A DNA stretch of 39,583 nt from an uncultured Collinsella sp. (GCA_958445895.1 CAUCTV010000011.1:1-39583), one strand, 5' to 3'; shown: positions 1 to 9,129, numbered from the stretch's first letter. Translations and numbers: made by a program. The notes: generated by a model not told the origin, from the letters alone.

Positions 1-859
1 GAATTGCCAGACCGGGCATGATCATCATCCAGGGAGCAGTCAGAAGATACTGCTGACCGTCCTGAATCATGGAGCCCCACGAAGGCGTAGGCGGGATAAC
101 GCCCATGCCGAGGAAGGACAGGGCAGACTCGGTCAGAATAGCGCCGCCAATGTTCATGGTCGCATAGACCACGATAGAAGCAACGGAGTTCGGGAAGATA
201 TGGCGCATAACGATACGCGCATCGGATGCACCCATAGCGCGAGCGGCGTCAACATAATCGTTCTCTTTGACCGTTAGGATCGCAGATCGGAAGACACGGG
301 CAATCGAGGGCCAGCCGAGAATGCCGATGGCGATAAAGACATTCTGAAGACCACGACCGATAACGGCAATCATGGCAACAACGAACAGCACGTACGGGAA
401 CGCCAGGAAGATATCCGCACAGCGCATGATGATCGTATCCCAGATGCCGCCATAGAAACCGGCAAGGGCGCCCATGACCAGACCGATTACTGTGGAGATG
501 GCAGTGGCCATAATACCGACGGAAAGCGAAACGCGTGCACCGTAGATAACACGGACGAGAATGTCACGACCAAGAGAGTCGGTGCCAAACGGATGCTCGG
601 CACACGGAGCCAGCAGCGACGTCTCGGCCATGGTGGTCGAGTCGGAAGCCGTCGGCGAACCGAGCCAGGGCTTAGCCCACAGATCGGCGGTCAGGGCGAC
701 CACAACAACGATGATGATCCAGCAGACACCGATAACGGCGAGCTTGTTCTTACGAAGACGCTTAAAAGCGTCGCCCCACAGCGTGCGGGACTTGGCGGGA
801 GCAGATGCGGCCTTGGTGGCGGTAGCCTGCTCCTGAGACTGAGAATCAGTTTCCTGCAT
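1..859 (-). CDS. Peptide-type ABC transporter permease, DppC/OppC family (3' end beyond window)
   Basis: This is the second membrane subunit of an ABC importer for peptides or related solutes. About 286 codons are visible from the ATG at 857-859; the C-terminus lies beyond position 1. The N-terminus is a charged cytosolic tail of about 35 residues, followed by a membrane segment rich in Ile and Val, then the DppC hallmark HPFGTDSLGRDILVRVIYG. The binding-protein-dependent permease signature (DAARAMGASDARIVMRHIFPN) and the typical ending TPSWGSMI follow. The gene lies 14 bases after dppB and is surely co-transcribed with it and with the binding protein at 2069-3745. ATPase genes probably follow outside the window. 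Substrate cannot be read from the sequence; dipeptide or oligopeptide is the family default. Confidence 0.9.
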   Translation of the reverse strand, partial: MQETDSQSQEQATATKAASAPAKSRTLWGDAFKRLRKNKLAVIGVCWIIIVVVVALTADLWAKPWLGSPTASDSTTMAETSLLAPCAEHPFGTDSLGRDILVRVIYGARVSLSVGIMATAISTVIGLVMGALAGFYGGIWDTIIMRCADIFLAFPYVLFVVAMIAVIGRGLQNVFIAIGILGWPSIARVFRSAILTVKENDYVDAARAMGASDARIVMRHIFPNSVASIVVYATMNIGGAILTESALSFLGMGVIPPTPSWGSMIQDGQQYLLTAPWMMIMPGLAI

Positions 860-873
860 GAGACGTACCTCCC

Positions 874-1911
874 TTAGGCCTTATCCGACGGACCGCCAAG
901 GCGGATGCGCGGGTCGAGGAATGCATAGCTAATGTCGACGAGCAGGTTGATCACCATAACGACGACAACAATGAGCGTAACGCCGCCCATAACGATGGGC
1001 CAGTCGCGCATGCTAATGGCGCGGTAGACCTCGAAGCCGATGCCGGGCCAGTTAAAGACCGTCTCGGTCAGGATGGCGCCCGAAAGCATGCCGCCGAAGT
1101 CGACACCAATATAGGTAACGACGGGGATGAGTGCATTCTTAAGCGCATGCTTGATAATGATCGCGCGATTGGAGAGACCCTTGGCCTTTGCCGTACGGAT
1201 GTAATCCTGGTTCATGACGTCAAGCAGCTGCGAGCGCATAATGCGGGCGGCATAAGCGGTCGAAACCGAAGCCAGCGTAATGGTCGGAAGCACATAGTGC
1301 ATCCAATCCTGATACTGAGAGCTGGAACCGCCGGCACCCGAGATCGGCATGGAGAATGCACCGCCGGTGGCATCCTTAAGGATGACGCCAAAGAACAGCT
1401 GCAGCAACATACCGAGCCAGAAGGCCGGGACGGCAACGAGAATCGACGTGGTGAGCGTTACCAAAATATCCCAGAAGGAATAACGCTTAACCGCCGAAAT
1501 GATACCCGCACCGATACCCATGATCGCCTCGAGCACGATGGCGCACGCGGCAAGTTTGACCGTATACGGATACTTCTGGGCAAAGATTTCCGTAACCGGC
1601 AGCTTGCGCTGGTACGAATTGCCCAGATCGCCATGAAGCAGGCCGTTCATGTAATACAAGTAACGGTCCACGAGCGACGTTTGAACGGGATCGCCGTTCT
1701 CGTCAAGGATCGCGTTGCCGTCCTCGTCCGCCTGGACCAGGTGATAGCGCACGCGAAGCTGAAGCTCCACCTCGGGGGACAGAGCCTTGTCTCCACCGAT
1801 CAGCTTGATCGGGTCTCCCGGCACGATATTCTGGAGGGCGAACAGAATCAGCGTAACGCCCAAAAATACCGGGATGAACTGAAGCACACGTTTAACGATG
1901 TACTTACCCAT
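874..1911 (-). CDS. Peptide-type ABC transporter permease, DppB/OppB family
   Basis: First membrane subunit of the same importer, 345 residues. It opens with the DppB-type start (MGKYIVKRVLQFIPVFLGVT) and a first membrane helix containing the NIVPGDP motif. A large extracytoplasmic loop of about 60 residues contains the sequence LVQADEDGNAILDENGD, longer than in the E. coli protein. The EAA-type loop (YIRTAKAKGLSNRAIIIKHALKNALIPV) contacts the ATPase, and the ending LDPRIRLG is typical of the family. The ATG is preceded by GGGGAG at good spacing. It follows the binding-protein gene after a 157-base gap that contains a hairpin, and precedes dppC by 14 bases. Confidence 0.92.
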   Translation of the reverse strand: MGKYIVKRVLQFIPVFLGVTLILFALQNIVPGDPIKLIGGDKALSPEVELQLRVRYHLVQADEDGNAILDENGDPVQTSLVDRYLYYMNGLLHGDLGNSYQRKLPVTEIFAQKYPYTVKLAACAIVLEAIMGIGAGIISAVKRYSFWDILVTLTTSILVAVPAFWLGMLLQLFFGVILKDATGGAFSMPISGAGGSSSQYQDWMHYVLPTITLASVSTAYAARIMRSQLLDVMNQDYIRTAKAKGLSNRAIIIKHALKNALIPVVTYIGVDFGGMLSGAILTETVFNWPGIGFEVYRAISMRDWPIVMGGVTLIVVVVMVINLLVDISYAFLDPRIRLGGPSDKA

Positions 1912-1942
1912 ACCACTCCCCTATCTAGGGATTAACCTAAAT

Positions 1943-1970
1943 GGGATGCCGATCGCCAGACCGGCATCCC
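1943..1970 (-). other. Intercistronic hairpin between binding protein and permease genes
   Basis: A perfect 9-bp stem (GGGATGCCG with CGGCATCCC) closes a 10-base loop. On the minus strand it is followed only by a weak T-rich stretch (ATTTAGGTT), so it is more likely a partial terminator or an mRNA 3' end stabiliser than a full stop. Such hairpins are common after binding-protein genes, where they allow more binding protein than permease to be made. Confidence 0.55.
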
Positions 1971-2068
1971 AAAATTACCATCAGCCAGTTTACCCCAGGT
2001 TAGGGAGAACTGTATGTTTCCCATGAGGTCTACGTAAATACTTGACCCTCACGGAAGCTGCAAAACCC

Positions 2069-3745
2069 TTAGGCGAGCTCGGCGGTACCCAGATCGGCGT
2101 GCTTCTGCGGATCAACATAGAGATGCTTGACGCGGTCAGAGCCAGCGATGGTGTGCGTGTAGAACATCACCGGGATAACCGGGCAGTCAGCAGCGACCAT
2201 GGCGTCGGCCTCCCGCATCTTGGCGATGCGCTCCTCGTCATCAACCGTGGTGCGGGCCTCGTCGACCTTGGCATCGAACTCGGGGTTGCTGTAACCGGAG
2301 CGGTTGTCGCCACCGAGGGAGTCGGAGTGGAACAGCGGGTACAGGAAGTTGTCCATGATCGGGTAATCGGCGATCCAGCCCAGACGGCCGAACTGATAGT
2401 TGAAGTTCTGATACTGCTCGAGCAGGGCAGACCACTCAGGGGTATCGGAGACAGCGGTAACGCCAACCTTGGCGAGGTCGCCGATGATGGACTCCATGAT
2501 CTCCTTGTGACCACCGTCCTGGTTGTAGGAAAGGGTCACGCTAATGCCACGATCGCCGTTAGCGCCAGCGGGAGCGACCTTGTCGAGGTACTCGTTAGCC
2601 TTGTCGACGTCATAGGCGCAGAACTCCCATGCGCCCTCCTTGTAGCCGGCGATTCCCGGAGGAACAATACCGTCGGCGGGGGTACGGGTACCCTTGAAGA
2701 TGGTCTTGCAGATGGCCTCACGGTTGATGGCCAGGGAGATGCCCTTGCGCAGGTCGGCGTTATTGAACGGCTCGGCCGTGGTGTTGCAGGTCAGATAGTA
2801 CGTGGAAGGCTCGGCACCGAGCAGCATATGCTCGCCGTCACCCATGGTGTAGCCGTCCTTGGACTCGCCACGGTCCTTCTTGGCGGCGTCGATCTGAGCA
2901 ACGGGAACGTCGCAGACATCGAGGTTACCGGCCTGGAACTCCTTGTAAGCGGTCTCCATGTCCTTGATGACCTGGAAGTGGATGCCATCGATCTTGGCCT
3001 TGTCGCCATAGTAATCATCGAACTTCTTGAGGTTGATCTCCTGGCCATCCTCCCACTTACCGTCCATCATGAACGGGCCGTTACCGACCGGGGCAAGGTA
3101 GAAGCTCTTGACATCGGACTCGGCGCACTCGGGAACCGGGGACAGAGCCGGGTGAGAGGCGACGAAGGGGAAGTCGGCGTAAGCGGAAGACAGCTTGACG
3201 ACGAGGGTCTCATCGTCGGGGCAAGTAACACCGCTGAGCTCGGTAGCGTTGCCGGCAAGCAGATCGTCATAGCCCTCAACCATGGAAAGGTGATAGGAGA
3301 CCTCGGAAGGACCATACTCGGTGGCGATGGCCGACTTGGTGTTGACTAGACGCTCCCAACCGAGCTTGAAGGACTTGGAGGTAACGTCGTCACCGTTGTG
3401 GAACTTAGCCTTCTTGATCTTGAAGGTGAACTCGGTGGCGTCGTCGTTAGCCTCAAAGGACTCGCAAGCCAGCGGAACGATCTCGCCCTTCTCGGGGTCG
3501 TACTCCGTCAGAGCGTCGAAGAGCTGGTACTCGACCTGAGTGCCCTGATCCTCCTGGACGTTGTAGGGGTCGATGCAGACCGGGTTGTTGATGTAGAAGT
3601 TCAGCGTCGAACCGGACTCAGAACCGGAAGCGTCGCCGCCCTTCTTGCCGCATGCGGCAAGAAAAGCCATGGAGCTCGCAGCGAGGGTGCCGCCAACAAA
3701 GGCGCGACGACCCATAACGGGCTGGTGGAACATAGAATCAGCCAT
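2069..3745 (-). CDS. Solute-binding lipoprotein of peptide ABC transporter (SBP_bac_5 family)
   Basis: Extracellular binding component of the importer encoded downstream, 558 residues. The chosen ATG at 3743-3745 has AAGGAGG five bases upstream; a longer reading from 3790 lacks such a site. The signal region carries a twin-arginine pair (GRRAFV, residues 12-17), a hydrophobic core and a lipobox LAAC with Cys32, so the protein should be a lipid-anchored, possibly Tat-exported, lipoprotein. A Ser/Gly linker follows, then the cluster-C binding-protein fold, with segments such as NADLRKGISLAINREAI and WIADYPIMDNFLYPLFHSD typical of peptide-binding members. It is the first gene of the operon. Ligand is not determinable. 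Confidence 0.92.
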   Translation of the reverse strand: MADSMFHQPVMGRRAFVGGTLAASSMAFLAACGKKGGDASGSESGSTLNFYINNPVCIDPYNVQEDQGTQVEYQLFDALTEYDPEKGEIVPLACESFEANDDATEFTFKIKKAKFHNGDDVTSKSFKLGWERLVNTKSAIATEYGPSEVSYHLSMVEGYDDLLAGNATELSGVTCPDDETLVVKLSSAYADFPFVASHPALSPVPECAESDVKSFYLAPVGNGPFMMDGKWEDGQEINLKKFDDYYGDKAKIDGIHFQVIKDMETAYKEFQAGNLDVCDVPVAQIDAAKKDRGESKDGYTMGDGEHMLLGAEPSTYYLTCNTTAEPFNNADLRKGISLAINREAICKTIFKGTRTPADGIVPPGIAGYKEGAWEFCAYDVDKANEYLDKVAPAGANGDRGISVTLSYNQDGGHKEIMESIIGDLAKVGVTAVSDTPEWSALLEQYQNFNYQFGRLGWIADYPIMDNFLYPLFHSDSLGGDNRSGYSNPEFDAKVDEARTTVDDEERIAKMREADAMVAADCPVIPVMFYTHTIAGSDRVKHLYVDPQKHADLGTAELA

Positions 3746-3985
3746 GCCATCCTCCTTATGAGATAGGACAAAGTGAATTCGATCGGGCAACGTCGAGACA
3801 GCCAGATCGAACCATTCAAACGTGGTCCACCGTTATGGCTGGTTATGCAATGCGGACCAACGTTTCGCAATACAGTAGCGCATTTTATGCACAATTTGGG
3901 GCTAATTCCGGTTAACGGTCGAGAATTTCTTTAGTTGGGCGAAGTATGTGGGGATATTTTGACTCTGTTACAAGTCTGTAAACAA
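3746..3985. other. Intergenic region upstream of the peptide transporter operon
   Basis: AT-rich stretch between the secG terminator and the binding-protein gene, where the operon promoter must lie. I see an imperfect inverted repeat (GGTCC at 3825-3829 with GGACC at 3853-3857) that could be an operator or leader hairpin, and several A/T-rich hexamers, but no convincing -35/-10 pair. No open reading frame here looks coding. Confidence 0.4.
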
Positions 3986-4013
3986 AAAGGGCCCCGCACA
4001 TGCCGGACCCTTT
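3986..4013 (-). terminator. Intrinsic terminator after secG
   Basis: On the minus strand AAAGGG pairs with CCCTTT, and the stem extends inward through a wobble, two GC pairs and a final GC pair to a four-base loop. It is followed by TTGTTTAC. It starts about 22 bases after the secG stop codon. Confidence 0.8.
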
Positions 4014-4035
4014 ACAAACGTATATACGCCGATGC

Positions 4036-4290
4036 TTAGTAGCCGACGATGCCCTGCGGGAAGAAGAACATGCACAGAACGACACACACAGCAAAAACGA
4101 CGGCCATAATTACCGTCAGGCGATCGAGGTTCTGCTCCATGACGCCCGTGGCAGAGCTGGAGTTATACAGCGAGCTAGCGATCATATCCGAAACGCCGGT
4201 GCCCTTACCGGAATGCATCAGAACGAGAATCGTCAGCGCCACGGCAGAAACAGCCCAAACGACAAACAGAAGAATCTGGAACGGACCCAT
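4036..4290 (-). CDS. secG: Protein translocase subunit SecG
   Basis: Small accessory subunit of the SecYEG channel in the cytoplasmic membrane, 84 residues. It has the expected two membrane helices (about residues 5-24 and 58-77) joined by a loop with the SecG-like stretch MHSGKGTGVSDMI. Ser/Asn-rich residues and MEQNLDRLTVI lead into the second helix, and it ends FFPQGIVGY. The ATG follows AAGGAG. It lies after gpmI, separated by that gene's terminator. Linkage of secG to tpiA and pgk is typical of actinobacteria and many Gram-positive bacteria and supports the call. Confidence 0.93.
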   Translation of the reverse strand: MGPFQILLFVVWAVSAVALTILVLMHSGKGTGVSDMIASSLYNSSSATGVMEQNLDRLTVIMAVVFAVCVVLCMFFFPQGIVGY

Positions 4291-4396
4291 AGATAAGCTC
4301 CTTAATAGAACAATTCAAACTCCAGTACTGTACCACAACCCACAACACTCCCCCACCTGCCATTTAGGGACGGGTTAGAAATGGCAGAAATACCAA

Positions 4397-4428
4397 AAGG
4401 GGGTCGTCCGGTTGTGGACAACCCCCTT
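4397..4428 (-). terminator. Intrinsic terminator after gpmI
   Basis: A 13-bp stem with one wobble pair (AAGGGGGTTGTCC with GGACGACCCCCTT) closes a six-base loop, and the minus-strand tail reads TTGGTATTTC after two more T. It begins 26 bases after the gpmI stop. secG, starting about 100 bases further on, is therefore probably driven by its own promoter or by readthrough. Confidence 0.85.
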
Positions 4429-4453
4429 ACTAGAAAACGATAGTTGTTTTCTA

Positions 4454-6007
4454 TTAGGCCTCGGTGGCGAGCACGCGACCCGTCATCTCGGCAGAAGGCT
4501 CAATACCAGCCATGGTGAGCATGGTCGGAGCGATATCGGAAAGACGGCCATCCTCGATACCGGTGAGCTTGGCCTTATCATCAACGATGATGAACGGCAC
4601 GCGGTTGGTGGTGTGAGCCGTAAACGGATGCTTGGAACCGTCGGAAGCAACGTCAAACATGTGGTCGGCGTTGCCATGGTCGGCGGTAATCAGCGCAAAG
4701 CCACCCTTGGCGAGAATCGCCGGGACAACCTTAGACAGGGCATCGTCAACAGCCTCGACGGCCTTAACGGCGGCGTCGAAGACACCGGTGTGACCAACCA
4801 TGTCGCAGTTCGCGAAGTTCACGATGTAGAAATCAGCGCGATCCTCGTTGATGGCGGCGACAAGCTTCTCAGTAACCTCGGGAGCGCTCATCTCAGGCTG
4901 CAGATCGTAGGTAGCGACCTTGGGGGAAGCGACGAGCACGCGCTCCTCGCCCTCCTTGGGCTCCTCTATGCCGCCGTTGAGGAAGAACGTCACATGGGCG
5001 TACTTCTCGGTCTCGGCGGTGTGCAGCTGCTTCAGGCCGTTGGCGGCGATAACGTCGGCCAGGACGTTCTCGGGGAACGTCTTGGGGAAAGCGACCTCGA
5101 CGTCAAACGTCGGATCGTACTCGGTCATCGTCACAAAGTGCGAAAGCTTGATCTGCTCGCGCTCAAAGCCGTCGAACTCCTTGTCCGTGAACACGCGGGT
5201 CATCTGACGAGCGCGGTCGGGACGGAAGTTGAAGAAGATGGCCGCGTCGCCCTCGTGGATGCCCTCGTTGTGGGCAGCGAAGGGCTCGACGAACTCGTCG
5301 CCGCGCGGGTCCTTCTCGTAGTAGGCCTTGATACCGGCAACGGGGTCGGTATCGGCATCGGAAGCGTTGACCATGACGTCGTAGGCGCGCTGGATGCGCT
5401 CCCAACGATTATCGCGGTCCATGGCCCAATAACGGCCCGAGACGGTGGCAACGCGAGCGTCGCAACCGGTCTCCTCGGAGATCTTGGCCAGGAAGGCGCA
5501 GAACTCACTCATGTAACCGGCACCGGACTGCGGGTCAACGTCGCGGCCATCCATGAAGGCGTGGACGCGAACGGTCTTGACACCGTGCTCGGCAGCCATC
5601 TTGACCAGGGCCTCGACGTGGTTCATGTGAGAATGAACACCGCCAGGGCTCATAAGGCCCATAAGGTGAAGGGTCTTGCCGTCAGCCGTGACGTCGTCCA
5701 TAGCCTTGACGAAGACCTCGTTCTTGGCGATGGAGCCGTCCTTGATAGCATTGTTGATGCGCGAAAGCTCCTGGAACACGATGCGGCCGGCACCGATGTT
5801 GAGGTGACCCACCTCGGAGTTGCCCATCTGGCCATCGGGAAGACCCACGTCCTCGCCCGAAGCGCCGAGCGTGGTGTGGGGGTACTGAGCGTACAGGCTA
5901 TCAAGGAAGGGCGTCTTAGCAGCGGCGACGGCGTTCTCGCCATCGGCCGGAGCAAGGCCGCAACCATCCATGATGATCAGGAGTGCAGGAAGATGACGCT
6001 GTGCCAT
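4454..6007 (-). CDS. gpmI: 2,3-bisphosphoglycerate-independent phosphoglycerate mutase
   Basis: Interconverts 3- and 2-phosphoglycerate in lower glycolysis, using two Mn ions and a phosphoserine intermediate. The 517-residue length is normal. It has the N-terminal metal site DGCGLAP (14-20), the catalytic serine within GQMGNSEVGHLNIGAGR (Ser64), the phosphatase-domain insertion with HAFMDGRDVDP, and the C-terminal metal motif ITADHGNADHM. It starts five bases after the tpiA stop, so it is translated from the same mRNA as pgk and tpiA. A strong terminator follows. Confidence 0.97.
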   Translation of the reverse strand: MAQRHLPALLIIMDGCGLAPADGENAVAAAKTPFLDSLYAQYPHTTLGASGEDVGLPDGQMGNSEVGHLNIGAGRIVFQELSRINNAIKDGSIAKNEVFVKAMDDVTADGKTLHLMGLMSPGGVHSHMNHVEALVKMAAEHGVKTVRVHAFMDGRDVDPQSGAGYMSEFCAFLAKISEETGCDARVATVSGRYWAMDRDNRWERIQRAYDVMVNASDADTDPVAGIKAYYEKDPRGDEFVEPFAAHNEGIHEGDAAIFFNFRPDRARQMTRVFTDKEFDGFEREQIKLSHFVTMTEYDPTFDVEVAFPKTFPENVLADVIAANGLKQLHTAETEKYAHVTFFLNGGIEEPKEGEERVLVASPKVATYDLQPEMSAPEVTEKLVAAINEDRADFYIVNFANCDMVGHTGVFDAAVKAVEAVDDALSKVVPAILAKGGFALITADHGNADHMFDVASDGSKHPFTAHTTNRVPFIIVDDKAKLTGIEDGRLSDIAPTMLTMAGIEPSAEMTGRVLATEA

Positions 6008-6012
6008 ATGTC

Positions 6013-6780
6013 CTACTCGCCTGCCTTGACGACCATAGAGGCGAAGTCGGCAGCCTTGAGCGAAGCGCCGCCCACGAGGGCGCCGTCAACGTCGGGCTTA
6101 GCGACGAGCTCGGCAATGTTGCCGGGCTTAGCGGAACCACCGTAAAGGACACGGATGCCGTCGGCGAGCTCCTCGCCAAACATCTCCTTGAGGGTCTCAC
6201 GGATAGCGCCGCAGACCTCCTGAGCGTCCTCGGCGGTAGCGGTCTTGCCGGTGCCGATGGCCCAGATGGGCTCGTAGGCGACGACGACCTGCTTGGGGCA
6301 GGTGATCTCAAGACCAGCAAGGCCAGCCTTGACCTGGTTCACGACGTGCTCGACATAGGTGCCAGCCTCGCGGACCTCGAGGGACTCGCCGCAGCAGAAG
6401 ACAGGAACAAGACCGGCGGCAACGAGAGCCTTGGCCTTCTTGTTCTGATCCTCGTCGGTCTCGTGGAAGTAGTCGCGACGCTCGGAGTGGCCGATGATGC
6501 AGTAGGTGCAGCCAGCAGACTTGAGCATGTCGCAAGAAGACTCACCGGTGAAGGCACCCTTGGCCTCCCAGTACACATTCTGTGCGCCGAGGGCGATGGG
6601 GGCAGCCTGAATACGGTCATGAACCGTGGTGATGTCGATGGTCGGAGGGCAGACGAGCACCTCGACGCCAGCCGGAACCTCAGGCAGAGCCTGAGCCAGC
6701 TCGTCGGCGAGCTTGGCAGCCTCGGCGACGTCGTTGTTCATCTTCCAGTTACCAGCGATAAGAAGGGTGCGATTAGGCAT
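6013..6780 (-). CDS. tpiA: Triosephosphate isomerase
   Basis: Interconverts dihydroxyacetone phosphate and glyceraldehyde-3-phosphate; 255 residues, cytosolic TIM barrel. The start MPNRTLLIAGNWKMNN gives the conserved Asn and Lys of the active site. The catalytic His sits in IGHSERR and the catalytic Glu in AYEPIWAIGTGKTAT; the phosphate-binding YGGS and GGAS motifs are present near the end. The ATG overlaps the pgk stop by 8 bases (ATGCCTAA), a translational-coupling arrangement that fixes the start and rules out the longer reading from 6843. Confidence 0.97.
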   Translation of the reverse strand: MPNRTLLIAGNWKMNNDVAEAAKLADELAQALPEVPAGVEVLVCPPTIDITTVHDRIQAAPIALGAQNVYWEAKGAFTGESSCDMLKSAGCTYCIIGHSERRDYFHETDEDQNKKAKALVAAGLVPVFCCGESLEVREAGTYVEHVVNQVKAGLAGLEITCPKQVVVAYEPIWAIGTGKTATAEDAQEVCGAIRETLKEMFGEELADGIRVLYGGSAKPGNIAELVAKPDVDGALVGGASLKAADFASMVVKAGE

Positions 6781-7963
6781 CGAGAAGCGCCTCCACTCCG
6801 GGCAGGGCCTTACCCTCGACGAGCTCCATGGAAGCGCCACCACCGGTGGAGATCCAGCTCATCTTGTCGGCCAGGTTGAACTTGTTGACAGCTGCGACAG
6901 AGTCGCCACCGCCGATGATCGAGGTGCAGTCGGCCTCGGCAACAGCCTCGGCGATAGCCTGGGTGCCGTGAGCGAAGTTATCGAACTCGAAGACGCCCAT
7001 GGGGCCGTTCCAGAACACGGTCTTGGCGCCCTTGACAGCCTCGGCGTAGAGCTCCTCGGTCTTGGGGCCGATGTCCATGCCCTCACGATCGTCGGGGATA
7101 GCGTCGGAAGCGACAACCTCGGGGACAGCGTCCTCGCCAAAGTGATCGGCAACGCGGTTGTCGATGGGGAGCAGGATCTTAACGCCCTTCTCCTCGGCCT
7201 TCTTGAGCATCTCGCCAGCGCGCTCGACCCAGTCCTCTTCCTTGAGGGACTGACCGACGGTCAAGCCCTGAGCCAGGAAGAAGGTGTAGGCCATGCCGCC
7301 ACCGATGATCAGGGTGTCAGCGGAGTCGATGAGGTGATCGAGAACGCCGATCTTGGAGGAAACCTTGGAACCGCCGACGATAGCGACGAAGGGACGCTCG
7401 GGCTCGGCGAAGATGCCGGTCAGCGTGTCGACCTCCTTCTCGAGCAGGAAGCCGGCGACGGCAGGCAGGTAAGCGGCGGGGCCCACGACGGAACCCTGGG
7501 CGCGGTGAGCGGTGCCGAAGGCATCGAGAACGAAGACGTCACCATAGGAAGCGAGCTTCTTGGCGATCTCGGGATCGTTCTTCTTCTCACGCTTGTCGAA
7601 ACGGACGTTCTCGAGAACGAGAACCTTGCCCGGCTCGACGGCGGCGACAGCCTCGGCAGCCTTCTCGCCGTAGGTGTCGGCGACAAAGGCAACGTCGAGA
7701 CCAGAGAGCTCGGCGAGCTTCTTGGCGACGGGCTCGAGGGACAGCTCGGGCTGGAAGCCGGTGCCATCGGGACGGCCGAGGTGGCTCATGAGGATGACGC
7801 GAGCGTTGTGCTCAACGAGGTAGTTGATGGTGGGCAGGGCAGCCTTGATGCGGGTGGTGTCGCCAACGACGCCATCCTTGATAGGCACGTTGAAGTCAAC
7901 GCGGACGAGAACGCGCTTGCCGTCGACATCGATGTCGCGGACGGTCTTCTTGGTAAAGGCCAT
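6773..7963 (-). CDS. pgk: Phosphoglycerate kinase
   Basis: Transfers phosphate from 1,3-bisphosphoglycerate to ADP; 396 residues. It has the N-terminal RVDFNVPI substrate motif, SHLGRPDG, the hinge region with GGSKVSSKIGVL, and the C-terminal nucleotide-binding GGGDSVAAVNKF and STGGGASMELVEG. The start at 7961-7963 (MAFTKKTVRD) is the family start. Its ribosome site is AAAGGT with an 11-base spacing, the same arrangement as before nanE in this window. It is first gene of a pgk–tpiA–gpmI unit; a terminator separates it from gap, though partial readthrough would give coordinated expression. Confidence 0.97.
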   Translation of the reverse strand: MAFTKKTVRDIDVDGKRVLVRVDFNVPIKDGVVGDTTRIKAALPTINYLVEHNARVILMSHLGRPDGTGFQPELSLEPVAKKLAELSGLDVAFVADTYGEKAAEAVAAVEPGKVLVLENVRFDKREKKNDPEIAKKLASYGDVFVLDAFGTAHRAQGSVVGPAAYLPAVAGFLLEKEVDTLTGIFAEPERPFVAIVGGSKVSSKIGVLDHLIDSADTLIIGGGMAYTFFLAQGLTVGQSLKEEDWVERAGEMLKKAEEKGVKILLPIDNRVADHFGEDAVPEVVASDAIPDDREGMDIGPKTEELYAEAVKGAKTVFWNGPMGVFEFDNFAHGTQAIAEAVAEADCTSIIGGGDSVAAVNKFNLADKMSWISTGGGASMELVEGKALPGVEALLDA

Positions 7964-7986
7964 GTTTGCTTCTACCTTTCGTACGT

Positions 7987-8009
7987 GTCTGCCTCCCATT
8001 ACGGCAGAC
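7987..8009 (-). other. Leader inverted repeat upstream of pgk
   Basis: A perfect 7-bp inverted repeat (GTCTGCC, GGCAGAC) with a nine-base loop lies between the gap terminator and the pgk ribosome site. It could be a leader hairpin or an operator; nothing else identifies it. Confidence 0.35.
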
Positions 8010-8022
8010 GATTTCCTATAAA

Positions 8023-8066
8023 AAGGGCGCGACCCTAGGGTGTAAGCCCTATAAGGCCGCGCCCTT
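8023..8066 (-). terminator. Intrinsic terminator after gap
   Basis: On the minus strand AAGGGCGCG pairs with CGCGCCCTT. A second stem (TAGGG with CCCTA) lies inside, and the tail is TTTATAGG with T residues at the stem base. It starts about 38 bases after the gap stop. Incomplete termination here would let gap and pgk share a transcript. Confidence 0.8.
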
Positions 8067-8103
8067 CTTTAGACGCTCAACGAGCTATTCGCTAAAAGCT
8101 AAA

Positions 8104-9129
8104 TTAAGCAACGAACTTCTCGAAGTACTTGATGGTGCGGACCATCTGAGAGGTGTAAGAGTTCTCGTTGTCGTACCAAGAGGTGACCTGAACGAGGGTC
8201 TGGCCGTTGCCGAGGTCAGAGCACATGGTCTGAGTGGCGTCGAAGATGGAGCCATGGGTCTCGCCGATGATGTCGGTGGAGACGATGTCGTCCTCGTTGT
8301 AACCGAAGGTCTCGGAGATGGTGGCAGCGTAGGCCTTCATAGCAGCGTTGACCTCGTCGACGGTGACCTTCTTGTCAACGACAGCGTAGAGGTTGGTGAT
8401 GGAGCCGGTCGGCGTCGGGACGCGCTGGGCGGCACCGATGAGCTTGCCGTTGAGCTCGGGGAGAACCAGGCCGATAGCCTTGGCAGCACCGGTGGTGTTG
8501 GGGACAATGTTGACGGCGCAGGCGCGGCTACGACGCTTGTTGCCCTTGCGCTGCGGGCCGTCGAGCGGCATCTGGTCGCCAGTCCAGGCGTGAATGGTGG
8601 TCATGATGCCGGACACGATGGGAGCGAAGTCGTTCAGACCCTTGGCCATCGGGGCGAGGCAGTTGGTGGTGCAGGAAGCGGCGGAGATGATGTTGTCCTC
8701 AGCGGTCAGCGTCTCGTGGTTGACGTTGTACACGATGGTGGGCAGATCGCTGCCGGCCGGAGCGGAGATGACGACCTTCTTGGCGCCAGCGTTGATGTGG
8801 GCCTGAGCCTTAGCCTTGCTGGTGTAGAAGCCGGTGCACTCGAGAACGACGTCGACGTCGAGGTCGCCCCAAGGCAGGTTATTGGCGTCGGCCTCCTTGT
8901 AGATCTTGATCTCCTTGCCGTCAACGGTGATGGAATCCTCGCCAGCAACGACCTCGTGATCGCGAGCGTAGTTGCCCTGCGTGGAGTCGTACTTCAGCAG
9001 GTAAGCGAGCATATCGGGAGAGGTGAGGTCGTTGATAGCGACGATCTCGGAGCCCTCATGACCGAACATCTGACGGAAAGCCAGACGACCGATGCGACCG
9101 AAGCCGTTAATAGCAACCTTTACTGCCAT
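8104..9129 (-). CDS. gap: Glyceraldehyde-3-phosphate dehydrogenase, type I
   Basis: NAD-dependent oxidative phosphorylation of glyceraldehyde-3-phosphate; 341 residues, cytosolic tetramer in the family. The Rossmann motif INGFGRIGRL (7-16), the acidic Asp of AINDLT that favours NAD, and the catalytic Cys153 in SCTTNCLAP are visible; the ending SWYDNENSYTSQMVRTIKYF is canonical. The ATG at 9127-9129 follows AAGGAG. The longer upstream reading from 9231 is rejected because its extra residues match no family member. It has its own 190-base upstream region with a palindrome at 9264-9277 and a terminator behind it. Confidence 0.97.
   Translation of the reverse strand: MAVKVAINGFGRIGRLAFRQMFGHEGSEIVAINDLTSPDMLAYLLKYDSTQGNYARDHEVVAGEDSITVDGKEIKIYKEADANNLPWGDLDVDVVLECTGFYTSKAKAQAHINAGAKKVVISAPAGSDLPTIVYNVNHETLTAEDNIISAASCTTNCLAPMAKGLNDFAPIVSGIMTTIHAWTGDQMPLDGPQRKGNKRRSRACAVNIVPNTTGAAKAIGLVLPELNGKLIGAAQRVPTPTGSITNLYAVVDKKVTVDEVNAAMKAYAATISETFGYNEDDIVSTDIIGETHGSIFDATQTMCSDLGNGQTLVQVTSWYDNENSYTSQMVRTIKYFEKFVA

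Noticed and set aside
4019..4033. A 15-base repeat, CGTATATACGCCGAT, here after secG and again at 9300-9314 after whiA
   Set aside because: Both lie just past stop codons, which is curious, but one or two shared 15-mers are expected by chance in 40 kb on both strands, and no third copy was seen.
4412..6145. Long plus-strand frames opposite gpmI and, at 2042-3349, opposite the binding protein
   Set aside because: Antisense shadows of well-supported genes; they lack motifs and span gene boundaries without regard to signals.
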